Shown here piece after piece: positions 45,162 to 53,552 of a DNA stretch of 64,000 nucleotides (position 1 is its first letter; each line of letters begins with the position of its first letter). Under the pieces are notes generated by a model. It was not told the origin of the DNA. It saw only the letters and a program-made list of their open reading frames with translations, and did no database searches. Both the position numbers and the translations under genes were made by a program. Source of the stretch: Acetilactobacillus jinshanensis_A (GTDB lineage: Bacteria > Bacillota > Bacilli > Lactobacillales > Lactobacillaceae); assembly GCA_043289735.1 (NCBI GenBank), contig CP171343.1:930001-994000 (forward strand), given 5' to 3'.

Positions 45162-46229
45162 TCAAGATAATAAGCGATCCAATAACGTATGATAAATTGG
45201 CTGGCCATTTAACAGATCATCAACTAAATACGCAACGATGACCACTAAGCTCAACGCAGCTAAATGATGCAACGTGCCCACCATTTCGGTAATTAAAAGA
45301 ATCGACGTCAGCGGCGATTTAGTAACGCAGGCAAAGTAACCGGCCATGGCAACCACCACGAAGGATGCTAAATAAACCGATGGCATCCCGTTAAATTCGA
45401 TCAAGAACCTAGCGTAACCAGCACCGGTCAACGCGCCAAAGGTCAAAATCGGCAGAAAAATACCACCCGGTAATCCGCTGCCAAAAGCTAATGACGACCC
45501 AGTCAGTCGAATTACAAAATATCCCGCGATTACTAAGATCGGAAAGGGCGTCTTGACGATTAAATGAATCAAGCCGGAACCCGTACCAATCAACTGTGGA
45601 CTTAGGATACCGATCGGGATCATGAAGGAATTCAACGTTACGACTTTATAACCAAAGCCTAGCAAGCCGATAATAATCCCCATTACAAGCAATTGCGGAA
45701 ATAAATTTAACGGAATTGCTTTAACCTGGGGAACGTATAATAACGGCGCTTTACCAAAGATACTCATCGAAACTAAATCGGAAATCACGGCGGCGCTTAA
45801 GGTTATCAGCCAAACTGCAGCTGAAAAATCATGGTAGACCGTCTCTAAGATAAATAATGAGCTGGCAATCGGCGTATTAAAGACGGCGGTTAGACCCGCC
45901 GCGGCTCCACCAGCGACCATTAGTTTCGAACGGGAATGATCCTGATGAGTCATAACAGCTAAGCCCTGGGCTGCGGAACCGCCTAATTGAATCGACGGCC
46001 CTTCATGACCCATGAAGACACCGCTGCCTACGGTTAACGTACTCGTAATAAATTTACGCCACAGAACTGGCCACCAGTAATACCAGCGCCGATCCGTTAA
46101 TTCGGCTTCAATTTGTGGAATTCCGGATCCGCTCACGGGTTTATATTTACTGATTATTTTACCGATAATTATTGCTAACGCAACGTTAATTAAAATGATA
46201 ACAGATAATAAATCATGATTAGCCGACAA
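45162..46229 (-). CDS. ClC-family chloride channel/transporter, N-terminal segment out of frame
   Basis: A voltage-gated ClC-type anion protein. The frame has GSGIPQIEAEL (GSGIP selectivity motif), GSGVFMGHEGPSIQLG (GxFxGxEGP motif), GLPGGIFLPILTFGAL and about nine TM helices. The first helix of the family is missing. Upstream to about 46345, another frame reads SGVVVSAFRWLVQIMFTSLRHF, which fits the missing helix, with stops and at least one shift. So the real gene probably ran from near 46345. The listed ORF begins at a TTG inside the protein, and the product is likely not functional. Confidence 0.82.
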   Translation of the reverse strand: MSANHDLLSVIILINVALAIIIGKIISKYKPVSGSGIPQIEAELTDRRWYYWWPVLWRKFITSTLTVGSGVFMGHEGPSIQLGGSAAQGLAVMTHQDHSRSKLMVAGGAAAGLTAVFNTPIASSLFILETVYHDFSAAVWLITLSAAVISDLVSMSIFGKAPLLYVPQVKAIPLNLFPQLLVMGIIIGLLGFGYKVVTLNSFMIPIGILSPQLIGTGSGLIHLIVKTPFPILVIAGYFVIRLTGSSLAFGSGLPGGIFLPILTFGALTGAGYARFLIEFNGMPSVYLASFVVVAMAGYFACVTKSPLTSILLITEMVGTLHHLAALSLVVIVAYLVDDLLNGQPIYHTLLDRLLS

Positions 46230-46366
46230 GCTTTATAAAGTGTCTAAGACTTGTAAACATAATCTGAACTAACCATCGAAAGGCACTAACGACAACGCCA
46301 GAGATAACCCAGCGATAATTCCTAGTAAAACGAGTTTACAATGTTTTCGATTTACCTTACGCAAAT

Positions 46367-47155
46367 TCAATCACACTTTAAATCTTTAAATTTGATTAAT
46401 TTTAAAAAGGTAGAAGCTTTCAAACTCGATCCGCCGGCTAAAACGCCGTCAATATCGGTCTGTTTCATAAGTGAACGAACGTTTCGCGGATTTACGCTTC
46501 CGCCGTATAAAATCCGGATTCGGTCGGCGATTGCGTCCGAATAAATATCGGATAGGGTGTGCCGAATCAAATAACAACCTTCTTCAGCTTCATCAGGTGA
46601 CGCACTATGGCCGGTTCCAATCGCCCAGCTTGGTTCGTAGGCAATCGTAACGTGGCGCGCTTGCTCAGCAGAAACGTGATGCAAAGCTGAAATCACTTGG
46701 GTCACAACCCATTTAGAGGGCTTACCAGACCCTAAACGGCCCATCGTTTCGTCACAGCAAACGATGGGATTCATATGGTTTCTCAAAACCGCTCTGATTT
46801 TTTTATTTATAAATCGATCACTTTCGTGAAAATATTTTCGTCGTTCAGAATGGCCCACGATAACGTAATGAACGCCCATTTGAGCTAAAGCTTTGGGGCT
46901 AACTTCACCGGTATAAGCACCGCTATCTTTGTAATAGCAATTTTCAGCACCGATCCTTAACGGTAAATGATGCTGACGAACGTACTCAAGCATCGTCTGT
47001 AAAAACAATGGCGAAGCCGCAATTGCGGTTTCGACCTGATCCGATGATGGCAAGTTTCCCGTCAACTGCTTTAAATACGGAACGACCTTATCAAGGGTCA
47101 AATTCATTTTCCAGTTTCCGGCAATAAAAGGAATCCTCTTTTGAGAACTAGACAA
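46367..47155 (-). CDS. tpiA: Triosephosphate isomerase
   Basis: Interconverts glyceraldehyde-3-phosphate and dihydroxyacetone phosphate. The 262-residue protein has all catalytic parts: NWKMN (Lys16), GHSERR (His102), and AYEPSWAIGTG (Glu174), with the phosphate loop GGSV and AGGSSL. The start is TTG 47155 after AGAAGGGA. A pgk terminator lies upstream, and no eno follows; a ClC gene takes its place. Slightly longer than the usual 250-253. Confidence 0.97.
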   Translation of the reverse strand: MSSSQKRIPFIAGNWKMNLTLDKVVPYLKQLTGNLPSSDQVETAIAASPLFLQTMLEYVRQHHLPLRIGAENCYYKDSGAYTGEVSPKALAQMGVHYVIVGHSERRKYFHESDRFINKKIRAVLRNHMNPIVCCDETMGRLGSGKPSKWVVTQVISALHHVSAEQARHVTIAYEPSWAIGTGHSASPDEAEEGCYLIRHTLSDIYSDAIADRIRILYGGSVNPRNVRSLMKQTDIDGVLAGGSSLKASTFLKLIKFKDLKCD

Positions 47156-47242
47156 TTAGGTCCCTTCTTTCTATCTAAATAGTCCATAACTTTATTTTAC
47201 TATATATCAAGGCAATAAAACATCTTCTTGATTAAAAACAAA

Positions 47243-47268
47243 AAAGTCCGGCAAAATTGCCGGACTTT
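47243..47268 (-). terminator. Intrinsic terminator after pgk
   Basis: A perfect palindromic stem AAAGTCCGGCA/TGCCGGACTTT with an AAAT loop is followed by TTTTTTG on the minus strand, 25 bp after pgk. Confidence 0.9.
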
Positions 47269-47292
47269 AAATTAATTTTTAAATTAAATGAT

Positions 47293-48534
47293 TTACTTGT
47301 TGCTAATGGATGCAATACCTGGTAAGGTGTTACCTTCTAAGTATTGTAATGAAGCACCACCACCGGTGGATACATGGGTAATATCGTTATCCAAGCCTAA
47401 TGAATGGATAGCAGAAGTGGAATCACCACCACCAACGATGGTAATGGCGTTCTTTAAGGTACCTAAGAATTTACCAATGTCTAAAGTACCTTTAGCAAAG
47501 TTACTAAATTCAGTAACACCCATCGGTCCGTTCCAAACGACGGTCTTAGCGCTGTTTAATACGGATTCGAACTTCTTAATGGATTTAGGACCGATATCTA
47601 AGCCCATGTAGCCATCAGGAATGGCTTTAGAAACTTTGGTGTTAGCATCGTTAGCAAACTTATCGGCACATACGGAATCAACTGGTAATACGATCTTGTC
47701 ACCAGCTTTATCTAAGATCTTCTTAGCTAACGGAATCTTATCTTTTTCAACTAAGGACTTACCGATCTTAATACCTTTAGCAGCATAGAAGGTGTATGCC
47801 ATACCACCGGCGATAATAACCTTATCAACTTTCGGTAATAAGTTATTGATAACGCCGATCTTACTGGATACTTTAGCACCACCTAAGATGGCAACGAACG
47901 GACGCTTAGGATTGTTAACGGCCTTGCCTAAGTACTTGATTTCTTTTTGCATTAAGAAACCAACGGCAGTCGGCTTACCAGCTTTCTTCATAGCGTCAGC
48001 GATACCAACGTTAGAAGCATGCTTACGGTGAGCAGTACCAAAGGCATCGTTAATGAAGCAGTCACCTAATGAAGCCCAGTACTGACCTAACTTAGGGTCA
48101 TTACCGTGTTCACGCTTGATGTGCTTACCGTTAACAACATCCTGGAATCGAGTGTTTTCAGCTAATAATACGTCGCCGTCTTTCATCTTATTAATGGCGT
48201 GAGCCATTGGCTTACTGTTGACAGGATCTTCAGCCGGCTTATTTCGATCACCATAAGGAACGAAGATAACGGGCTTATTTAATAATTGAGATAAGCGTTT
48301 AGCAACTGGCTTTAAAGATTTGCCCTTCTTATCAGCTTCCTTATTGATTCGGCCTAAGTGGGCAAAAATAATGGATTTACCATGATGAGCAATTACGTAT
48401 TTAATGGTTGGTAAAGCAGCCTTGATCCGGCTGTCATCCTGGATCTTACCGTTCTTCATCGGAACGTTAAAATCTAAACGCATTAAGACTTTTTTATCAT
48501 TAAAGTCTAAGTCTTTAATCGTTACTTTGGACAT
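47293..48534 (-). CDS. pgk: Phosphoglycerate kinase
   Basis: Glycolytic substrate-level phosphorylation: 1,3-bisphosphoglycerate plus ADP gives 3-phosphoglycerate plus ATP. The 413-residue protein has the N-terminal substrate loop MRLDFNVPMKNGKIQDDSRI, HLGR, the hinge GGAKVSSKIGVI and the C-terminal nucleotide site GGGDSTSAI, then STGGGASLQYLEG. Lysine content is high. It follows gap after a hairpin and precedes a terminator and tpiA. Confidence 0.98.
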   Translation of the reverse strand: MSKVTIKDLDFNDKKVLMRLDFNVPMKNGKIQDDSRIKAALPTIKYVIAHHGKSIIFAHLGRINKEADKKGKSLKPVAKRLSQLLNKPVIFVPYGDRNKPAEDPVNSKPMAHAINKMKDGDVLLAENTRFQDVVNGKHIKREHGNDPKLGQYWASLGDCFINDAFGTAHRKHASNVGIADAMKKAGKPTAVGFLMQKEIKYLGKAVNNPKRPFVAILGGAKVSSKIGVINNLLPKVDKVIIAGGMAYTFYAAKGIKIGKSLVEKDKIPLAKKILDKAGDKIVLPVDSVCADKFANDANTKVSKAIPDGYMGLDIGPKSIKKFESVLNSAKTVVWNGPMGVTEFSNFAKGTLDIGKFLGTLKNAITIVGGGDSTSAIHSLGLDNDITHVSTGGGASLQYLEGNTLPGIASISNK

Positions 48535-48559
48535 AAGAATTGCCTCCTTTTTTCAAAAA

Positions 48560-48597
48560 TAAAAGGCAGAGGAAGATGTAACCTCCTCCGCCTTTTA
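48560..48597 (-). terminator. Hairpin between gap and pgk (partial terminator or processing site)
   Basis: AAAAGGCGGAGGAGG with CTTCCTCTGCCTTTT forms a stem of about 15 bp, followed by ATTTTT on the minus strand. It may lower pgk transcription relative to gap, or mark an mRNA processing site, as described for glycolytic operons of other Firmicutes. Confidence 0.75.
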
Positions 48598-48625
48598 TAA
48601 TAAACGTCTCAGTTATAATCAATAA

Positions 48626-49642
48626 TTATAATGAAGCGAAGTGTAATAAGGTTCTTACCATGTTGCAGGTAAAGCCATATTCGTTATCGTACCATGCGAT
48701 GATACGTACGATTTGTGCACCGTCATCACCAGAGATAACTTTAGTGAATGCAGGTTCGAATAAGGAACCATGGGTGTCATCACGTACATCAGTGGAAACG
48801 ATGCGGTCAGGAGTGTAACCAAAGGCATCGTTAAGCTTGCTTTCTAAGTACTTGTTAACTTGGTCAGCAGTTACGTTAGTCTTTGGTACGAAGTCTAACT
48901 GAGTAATTGAGCAGTCAGGACTTGGAACACGTAATGCGTAACCAGTTAACTTACCGTTTAACTGAGGAACAACTAAGCCAATAGCTTTAGCAGCACCAGA
49001 AGTATGCGGAATAATGTTAATAGCAGCGGCACGGTTGTTTTGTACCTTCTTACTGTTAGGGCCATCTAAAGTAGCCTGAGTAGCAGTGTAAGAATGAGCA
49101 GTTACCATGCTGCCAACTTTGATACCGAACTTCTTGTCGATCCAGTATGCCATTGGTGCTAAGCAACTAGTGGTACAAGAACCGGCAGAAACGATCTTAT
49201 CATTACTGTTTAAAGTATCTAAGTTAACGTTAGGAACAACGGTCTTAACATCATTACCAGCAGGTGCAGAAATTAATACACGCTTAGCACCGGCTTTGAT
49301 ATGGGCCATAGCCTTCTGCTTAGAAGTATAGAAACCAGTACATTCTAATACGAAGTCAACGCCATCGTTCTTAACCCACGGAATCTTAGAAGCGTCAGGC
49401 TGAGCATATACTGGGTATTCTTTGCCGTCAACAACGATACCCTTGTTATCATCAGCAACAGAAACTTTGCCAGGGTATCTGCCATGAGTAGAATCATACT
49501 TAAGTAAGTATGCTAACATTGCAGGAGTAGTTAAGTCATTGATAGCAACAACTTTAATCTTGTCAGAATTTAACTGGGCGATACGACGGAATGCTAAACG
49601 GCCGATACGTCCAAAACCATTAATACCAATTTTAACAGTCAT
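48626..49642 (-). CDS. gap: Glyceraldehyde-3-phosphate dehydrogenase
   Basis: NAD-dependent oxidation of glyceraldehyde-3-phosphate. Start ATG 49642 with SD AGGGAGGA gives 338 residues; the longer frame to 49684 has no SD. The dinucleotide fold begins VKIGINGFGRIGR, the catalytic cysteine is Cys156 in SAGSCTTSCLAP, and the C-terminal WYDNEYGFTCNMV is present. Codon use is strongly biased, as expected for high expression. The regulator cggR, usually just upstream in lactobacilli, is missing; the upstream gap holds a promoter and then tRNA-Arg. Confidence 0.98.
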   Translation of the reverse strand: MTVKIGINGFGRIGRLAFRRIAQLNSDKIKVVAINDLTTPAMLAYLLKYDSTHGRYPGKVSVADDNKGIVVDGKEYPVYAQPDASKIPWVKNDGVDFVLECTGFYTSKQKAMAHIKAGAKRVLISAPAGNDVKTVVPNVNLDTLNSNDKIVSAGSCTTSCLAPMAYWIDKKFGIKVGSMVTAHSYTATQATLDGPNSKKVQNNRAAAINIIPHTSGAAKAIGLVVPQLNGKLTGYALRVPSPDCSITQLDFVPKTNVTADQVNKYLESKLNDAFGYTPDRIVSTDVRDDTHGSLFEPAFTKVISGDDGAQIVRIIAWYDNEYGFTCNMVRTLLHFASL

Positions 49643-49688
49643 ATAATGTTTTCCTCCCTTAAAAACATTTAATAAGTAGTACATTTTT

Positions 49689-49717
49689 ATAGTACCACTT
49701 TAAGTTTACAGTGTCAG
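49689..49717 (-). promoter_or_regulatory. Predicted promoter of gap
   Basis: On the minus strand CTGACA (49717-49712), a 17-bp spacer and TACTAT (49694-49689) lie about 47 bp before the gap start. The remaining gap from 49718 to 49911 shows no ORF. Confidence 0.75.
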
Positions 49718-49911
49718 CTAAGTCGTTCCTTGCGATTAACGTAATCATACATTAAATCGTCAACTTAGATAACATTGAAGACAAGGGCTTTCCCTTTATC
49801 CGAATTTAGTATATCAACGACCCGCCCCATTTGCAAACACTTTAACTACCGCTAGTCATCAGCCTTAAGATGTGAAAGCAATGATCTCTATGTTATACTT
49901 TAGCATGTATT

Positions 49912-49983
49912 GCACCTGTGGTGTAATGGATAGCACATAAGATTCCGGTTCTTAGGACGAGGGTTCGATTCCCTCCAGGTGCA
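49912..49983 (+). tRNA. tRNA-Arg (anticodon CCG)
   Basis: Cloverleaf with acceptor GCACCTG/CAGGTGC, D-arm around GTG..CAC, anticodon arm TAAGA/TCTTA with loop TTCCGGT (anticodon CCG, reads CGG), and T-arm GAGGG/CCCTC. U33 is present; the discriminator is A; CCA is not encoded. Confidence 0.93.
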
Positions 49984-50002
49984 TATTTTAATAGCATTTA
50001 TC

Positions 50003-50036
50003 CAAGCCTAGGTTGATTTAACTTAGGCTATATTTT
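50003..50036 (+). terminator. Intrinsic terminator after tRNA-Arg
   Basis: AGCCTAGGTT pairs with AACTTAGGCT (one mismatch) across a 5-base loop, followed by ATATTTT on the plus strand. Confidence 0.8.
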
Positions 50037-50098
50037 AGACTTTCTTAAAATTTGCCGTTAAAATATGATTGAACTTCTCAATAAAAGGAGGAAAAATT

Positions 50099-50692
50099 AT
50101 GAATTTAGTCCCGACTGTTATTGAAAAGACAGCTAACGGTGAACGAGCATATGATATTTATTCTCGTTTACTAAAGGATCGAATTATCATGCTCTCCGGC
50201 CCGATCGAAGATAACATGGCTAATTCAATCATCGCTCAATTATTATTCTTAGATGCTCAGGATTCAGATAAAGATATTTATCTTTACATTAATTCTCCAG
50301 GTGGCATCATCACTTCAGGCATGGCAATTTACGATACCATGAAGTTCGTTAAATCCGACGTTGAAACCATCGTTATGGGCATGGCTGCTTCCATGGCTAG
50401 TGTATTAGCCGCATCCGGTACTAAAGGTAAACGATTTGGTTTACCTCATTCTCAAGTCTTAATTCATCAGCCATCCGGTGGTGCTAAAGGCCAGCAAACT
50501 GAAATTCAGATTGCTGCTCAAGCCATTTTAGACGCTCGTAAGATGATGACTAAGATCTTAGCTAAAGATACTGGCCAAAGTACCAAACAGATCACCAAAG
50601 ATACCGAACGTGATCATTACTTTACGGCTCAGCAAGCCGTTAACTACGGCCTGTTAGACGGTATCATGACCAACAAAGGCGAAAAGAAATAA
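50099..50692 (+). CDS. clpP: ATP-dependent Clp protease proteolytic subunit ClpP
   Basis: The serine protease chamber that works with Clp ATPases in protein quality control. ATG 50099 with SD AAGGAGG gives 197 residues; the frame upstream to 50069 has no SD. The catalytic triad is Ser98 (GMAASMAS), His123 (VLIHQPSGG) and Asp172 (TERDHYF). I looked for a CtsR operator (GGTCAAA repeats) upstream and do not see one. Convergent with whiA. Confidence 0.97.
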   Translation: MNLVPTVIEKTANGERAYDIYSRLLKDRIIMLSGPIEDNMANSIIAQLLFLDAQDSDKDIYLYINSPGGIITSGMAIYDTMKFVKSDVETIVMGMAASMASVLAASGTKGKRFGLPHSQVLIHQPSGGAKGQQTEIQIAAQAILDARKMMTKILAKDTGQSTKQITKDTERDHYFTAQQAVNYGLLDGIMTNKGEKK

Positions 50693-50719
50693 CGAATTTA
50701 AATTCAAAATAACATATAA

Positions 50720-50757
50720 AAAAGCGCTGAAATTTAAAAATATTTCCAGCGCTTTTA
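50720..50757. terminator. Bidirectional terminator between clpP and whiA
   Basis: AAAGCGCTG and CAGCGCTTT form the stem base, with further pairing of GAAATTT/AATATTTC toward the loop. Flanking A and T runs allow termination from both sides. Confidence 0.85.
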
Positions 50758-50772
50758 TTCTTATCTTTCCAT

Positions 50773-51729
50773 TTATTTTTTAGCACTCATTGATTCACGA
50801 TAACTATTCCGCAGATTTTCAGCGTACTTATTAATCTTTCGCAACCGATGATTAACGCCCGATTTAGAAATGGGACCACCGGGTACCATCTGACCCAGCT
50901 TCTTTAGACTGACTTCCTGATGCTTCATCCGGGTCTTCGCCACGTTCTGCAGCTTCTTCGGCAGCTGCTTTAAACCGACCGTCTTTTCAATGAACTGAAT
51001 ATTGGCGATCTGACGAGTCGAAGCGTCAGCGACTTTATTCATATTAGCGTTTTCACAATTAACCAGCCGGTTGACCGAATTACTCATGTCCCGGACGATT
51101 CGAATATCTTCAAACTTAAGCATCGAATTGGTGGCACCGATCAGCTGCAGAAAATCAGCGATCCGCTCGGCTTCTTTCAAATAGGTAATGTAGCCGCTTC
51201 GGCGGCCCGTCGCTTTAGCGTGCAGATGATAATGATTCATCATCTTAGCGATCATTTCGTTATGATTTTCGTACAAAGAATAGATCTCCAAATGATAACG
51301 GGACGTCTTGGGATTATTAACGGATCCGCCGGCTAGAAAAGCGCCCCGTAAATACGAACGCATCTGGGCGTCGTTATGCAAAATCGACTTCGGCACCGAT
51401 TCACTCAAGCCGTGACTGCTAAGAATCCCGATATCGTTCAAAATTTCGGCCGCGTGACGCTGAATCTGAACGATATAAATATTGTTCTTCTCCAGTTTCA
51501 TTCGCTTTCGAACGACTAACTTACTTTGAACGTGATAGAACTCCAGCATTAACGAATAGATGCGCTTAGCGATCGACGGGTTTTCGGTCTGAACGTTCAG
51601 CGTTAAGTGATGGTTCCAAAGGACTACCGAACCGTTCATCCGAATTAAGGCCATCAATTCAGCCTGGGCATTGCTCCGGTGAACGGTCAGATGAGTCAAT
51701 TCCTTTTTAACTTCACTTGCGTATGACAT
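50773..51729 (-). CDS. whiA: WhiA-family DNA-binding protein
   Basis: A conserved Gram-positive regulator; in Bacillus it affects cell division and chromosome segregation. Residues about 1-210 resemble a degenerate LAGLIDADG homing endonuclease fold (RSYLRGAFLAGGSVNNPK), and the C-terminal part has the helix-turn-helix (SLKKLGQMVPGGPISKSGVNHRLRKIN). Length is 318, near the norm. It follows yvcK after 22 bp; order rapZ-yvcK-whiA is highly conserved. Confidence 0.96.
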   Translation of the reverse strand: MSYASEVKKELTHLTVHRSNAQAELMALIRMNGSVVLWNHHLTLNVQTENPSIAKRIYSLMLEFYHVQSKLVVRKRMKLEKNNIYIVQIQRHAAEILNDIGILSSHGLSESVPKSILHNDAQMRSYLRGAFLAGGSVNNPKTSRYHLEIYSLYENHNEMIAKMMNHYHLHAKATGRRSGYITYLKEAERIADFLQLIGATNSMLKFEDIRIVRDMSNSVNRLVNCENANMNKVADASTRQIANIQFIEKTVGLKQLPKKLQNVAKTRMKHQEVSLKKLGQMVPGGPISKSGVNHRLRKINKYAENLRNSYRESMSAKK

Positions 51730-51751
51730 TAACCAGAACCAGCTTTCGTTA

Positions 51752-52723
51752 TCATTTATTATTAACTAACTTCATTAATTCATCGGCGATCATCTTACCG
51801 CTGCAAACGGCATCCCCGTTAGTCATTACCAGGAACGGTTTATAGACGGGCTGACAATTCTGCTTCTTCATCCCTTCTGGATCCGTTTTGACTTGATACG
51901 AATATTCAGTATACTTCTTAAAGTCGACCGAATCAGCGGGAATCGCTTTATTGTTAACTAATGCGTAGTCAACGAATTGATGGCCCACGTTCCGGTTCAA
52001 GGCCTTAACGTGATCGGCATCGGTATAGCCGCTGGTCTCACCCTTCTGGGTCAAGGCGTTGCATACGTAGACCACCTGGGCTTTAGAATCCACGACGGCT
52101 TTGCCTAAATCGGGAATAACTAAGTTCGGCATCACGCTGGTGTATAAACTACCGGGCCCCAAGACGATCTGGTCAGCATTCATAACGGCGTGAATCGCTT
52201 GCGGCAAAGCTTTAGGCTCATTACCACGGGCATCACTGGTCCACAGCTTATCGATCGACTTATGGGCCGCCGTGATCTCGGATTCACCCTGAATCAGGGT
52301 ACCGTCAGTAAACTTAGCGCTAATGTTCAGAGCCTGGTTACAAGCCGGATAAATCCGGCCGTTAACCTTCATATCTTTAGCTAGGTCCTGAACGGCGTCG
52401 TTAATGTTACCGTCTTTTTCAATGGCGGCCGCTAAAATCAGGTTCCCGATGGTGTGGTGAGCTAAGAATTTATCATTATCGTTAAACCGGTATTCGAATA
52501 GATCTAAGTCGGCTTTCGGTAACGTCGACATGGAAGTCAAAACGTTTCGGAGATCACCCATCGGGACGGTTCCCAATAGCGTGCGTAAAATTCCGGTGGA
52601 ACCTCCGTCATCAGCAACCGTCACCACGGCCGTTAAATTAATCTCTTTATTCTTTAAATCCTTTAAAATGGACGGAATTCCGGTTCCGCCACCAATTACA
52701 ACGACATTTGGTTTTCGATTCAT
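51752..52723 (-). CDS. YvcK/CofD-like protein (gluconeogenesis factor)
   Basis: A member of the CofD/YvcK family that in Bacillus is needed for growth on gluconeogenic carbon and for wall maintenance, probably by binding UDP-sugars. The N-terminal glycine motif is VVIGGGTGIPSILKDL, followed by VADDGGSTGILR and GPGSLYTSVMPNL. Length is 323. It lies between rapZ and whiA. No cofactor or enzyme activity is proven for the family, so the name describes phenotype. Confidence 0.94.
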   Translation of the reverse strand: MNRKPNVVVIGGGTGIPSILKDLKNKEINLTAVVTVADDGGSTGILRTLLGTVPMGDLRNVLTSMSTLPKADLDLFEYRFNDNDKFLAHHTIGNLILAAAIEKDGNINDAVQDLAKDMKVNGRIYPACNQALNISAKFTDGTLIQGESEITAAHKSIDKLWTSDARGNEPKALPQAIHAVMNADQIVLGPGSLYTSVMPNLVIPDLGKAVVDSKAQVVYVCNALTQKGETSGYTDADHVKALNRNVGHQFVDYALVNNKAIPADSVDFKKYTEYSYQVKTDPEGMKKQNCQPVYKPFLVMTNGDAVCSGKMIADELMKLVNNK

Positions 52724-52747
52724 GATTAATCACCATTCCTACCTAAA

Positions 52748-53449
52748 CTATTTCTCTTGATAACTTTTCGCAACGTCCCGATGGTATAAATTAACGGGAT
52801 AATCTTGACCCAAAGCTTCAGCAATCTTACGAGCGACCGTTACCGAGCGGTGCTGACCGCCCGTACAACCGATCGCGATCGTTAAACTCGGCTTCCCCTC
52901 TTTAATGTAACCGGGAATTGAAAACTGAAGCAAATCCATCAGCTTCTGACAGAACTTTTGGGTAACCGGTTTATCCATAACGTAATTATAAACCGCCTTA
53001 TCTAAACCGTTCTGATGTTTTAAACTCGGGATATAAAACGGGTTGGGTAAAAAACGAACGTCCATCACGATATCGGCATCGAGCGGCATCCCGTATTTAA
53101 AGCCAAACGACATCACGTCGATATGAAATGCAATCCCATCAACCACCCGCTGATTCGGTAGCAACGGCTGCGCTTTGCGGTGCTCTTTGAAGCGCGCGAT
53201 CAATTGCTGGTTGGAAGCATCCATAAAAATAACTTTGGCCGCGTTTAATAATTTTGCAACGGTCTCAAAATAATTAGCAGCTTTTCGAATCTCAGAATCG
53301 TTTTTCACCGTGGTGATCAAATGGTGAATCAAATTAACCGGTAAATTATCTACGCAAAAATAGCCTAGATCTTCAAAATTTTTTAGGGCTAACGTCTTAC
53401 CGGCGCCGTTCATTCCCACGATAATAATTAATTTTTGGTTTAACTTCAC
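52748..53449 (-). CDS. rapZ: RapZ/YvcJ family nucleotide-binding protein, internally shortened
   Basis: A P-loop protein; E. coli RapZ controls glmS through small RNAs, and Bacillus YvcJ affects competence. GTG 53449 (SD AGGTGA, 7 bases) gives 233 residues; homologues have about 290. The P-loop GMNGAGKT is at about 12-19, followed by FEDLGYFCVDNLP. The C-terminal domain is complete: VMSFGFKYGMPLDAD, DVRFLPNPFYIP, LTIAIGCTGGQHRSV. Missing are the middle beta-strand block around residue 50 and about 45-50 residues before VMSFGFKYG, all in frame. The nucleotide domain is therefore probably not normal. Confidence 0.9.
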   Translation of the reverse strand: MKLNQKLIIIVGMNGAGKTLALKNFEDLGYFCVDNLPVNLIHHLITTVKNDSEIRKAANYFETVAKLLNAAKVIFMDASNQQLIARFKEHRKAQPLLPNQRVVDGIAFHIDVMSFGFKYGMPLDADIVMDVRFLPNPFYIPSLKHQNGLDKAVYNYVMDKPVTQKFCQKLMDLLQFSIPGYIKEGKPSLTIAIGCTGGQHRSVTVARKIAEALGQDYPVNLYHRDVAKSYQEK

Positions 53450-53511
53450 TGAATATTCACCTGATTTAGTACTTAAACAGTATAACATACCGGGCGTGTC
53501 ATTTATTATAA

Positions 53512-53541
53512 AATCAAAATGGCTATTTAATTCATAGCCAC
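53512..53541 (-). terminator. Intrinsic terminator after uvrA
   Basis: GGCTAT and ATAGCC pair around an AT-rich loop (53521-53539), followed by ATTTTGATTTT on the minus strand. Confidence 0.65.
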
Positions 53542-53552
53542 CTGTTTAATCA

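Noticed and set aside
50000..50098. CtsR operator before clpP
   Set aside because: No tandem GGTCAAA-type heptads are present in the upstream region.
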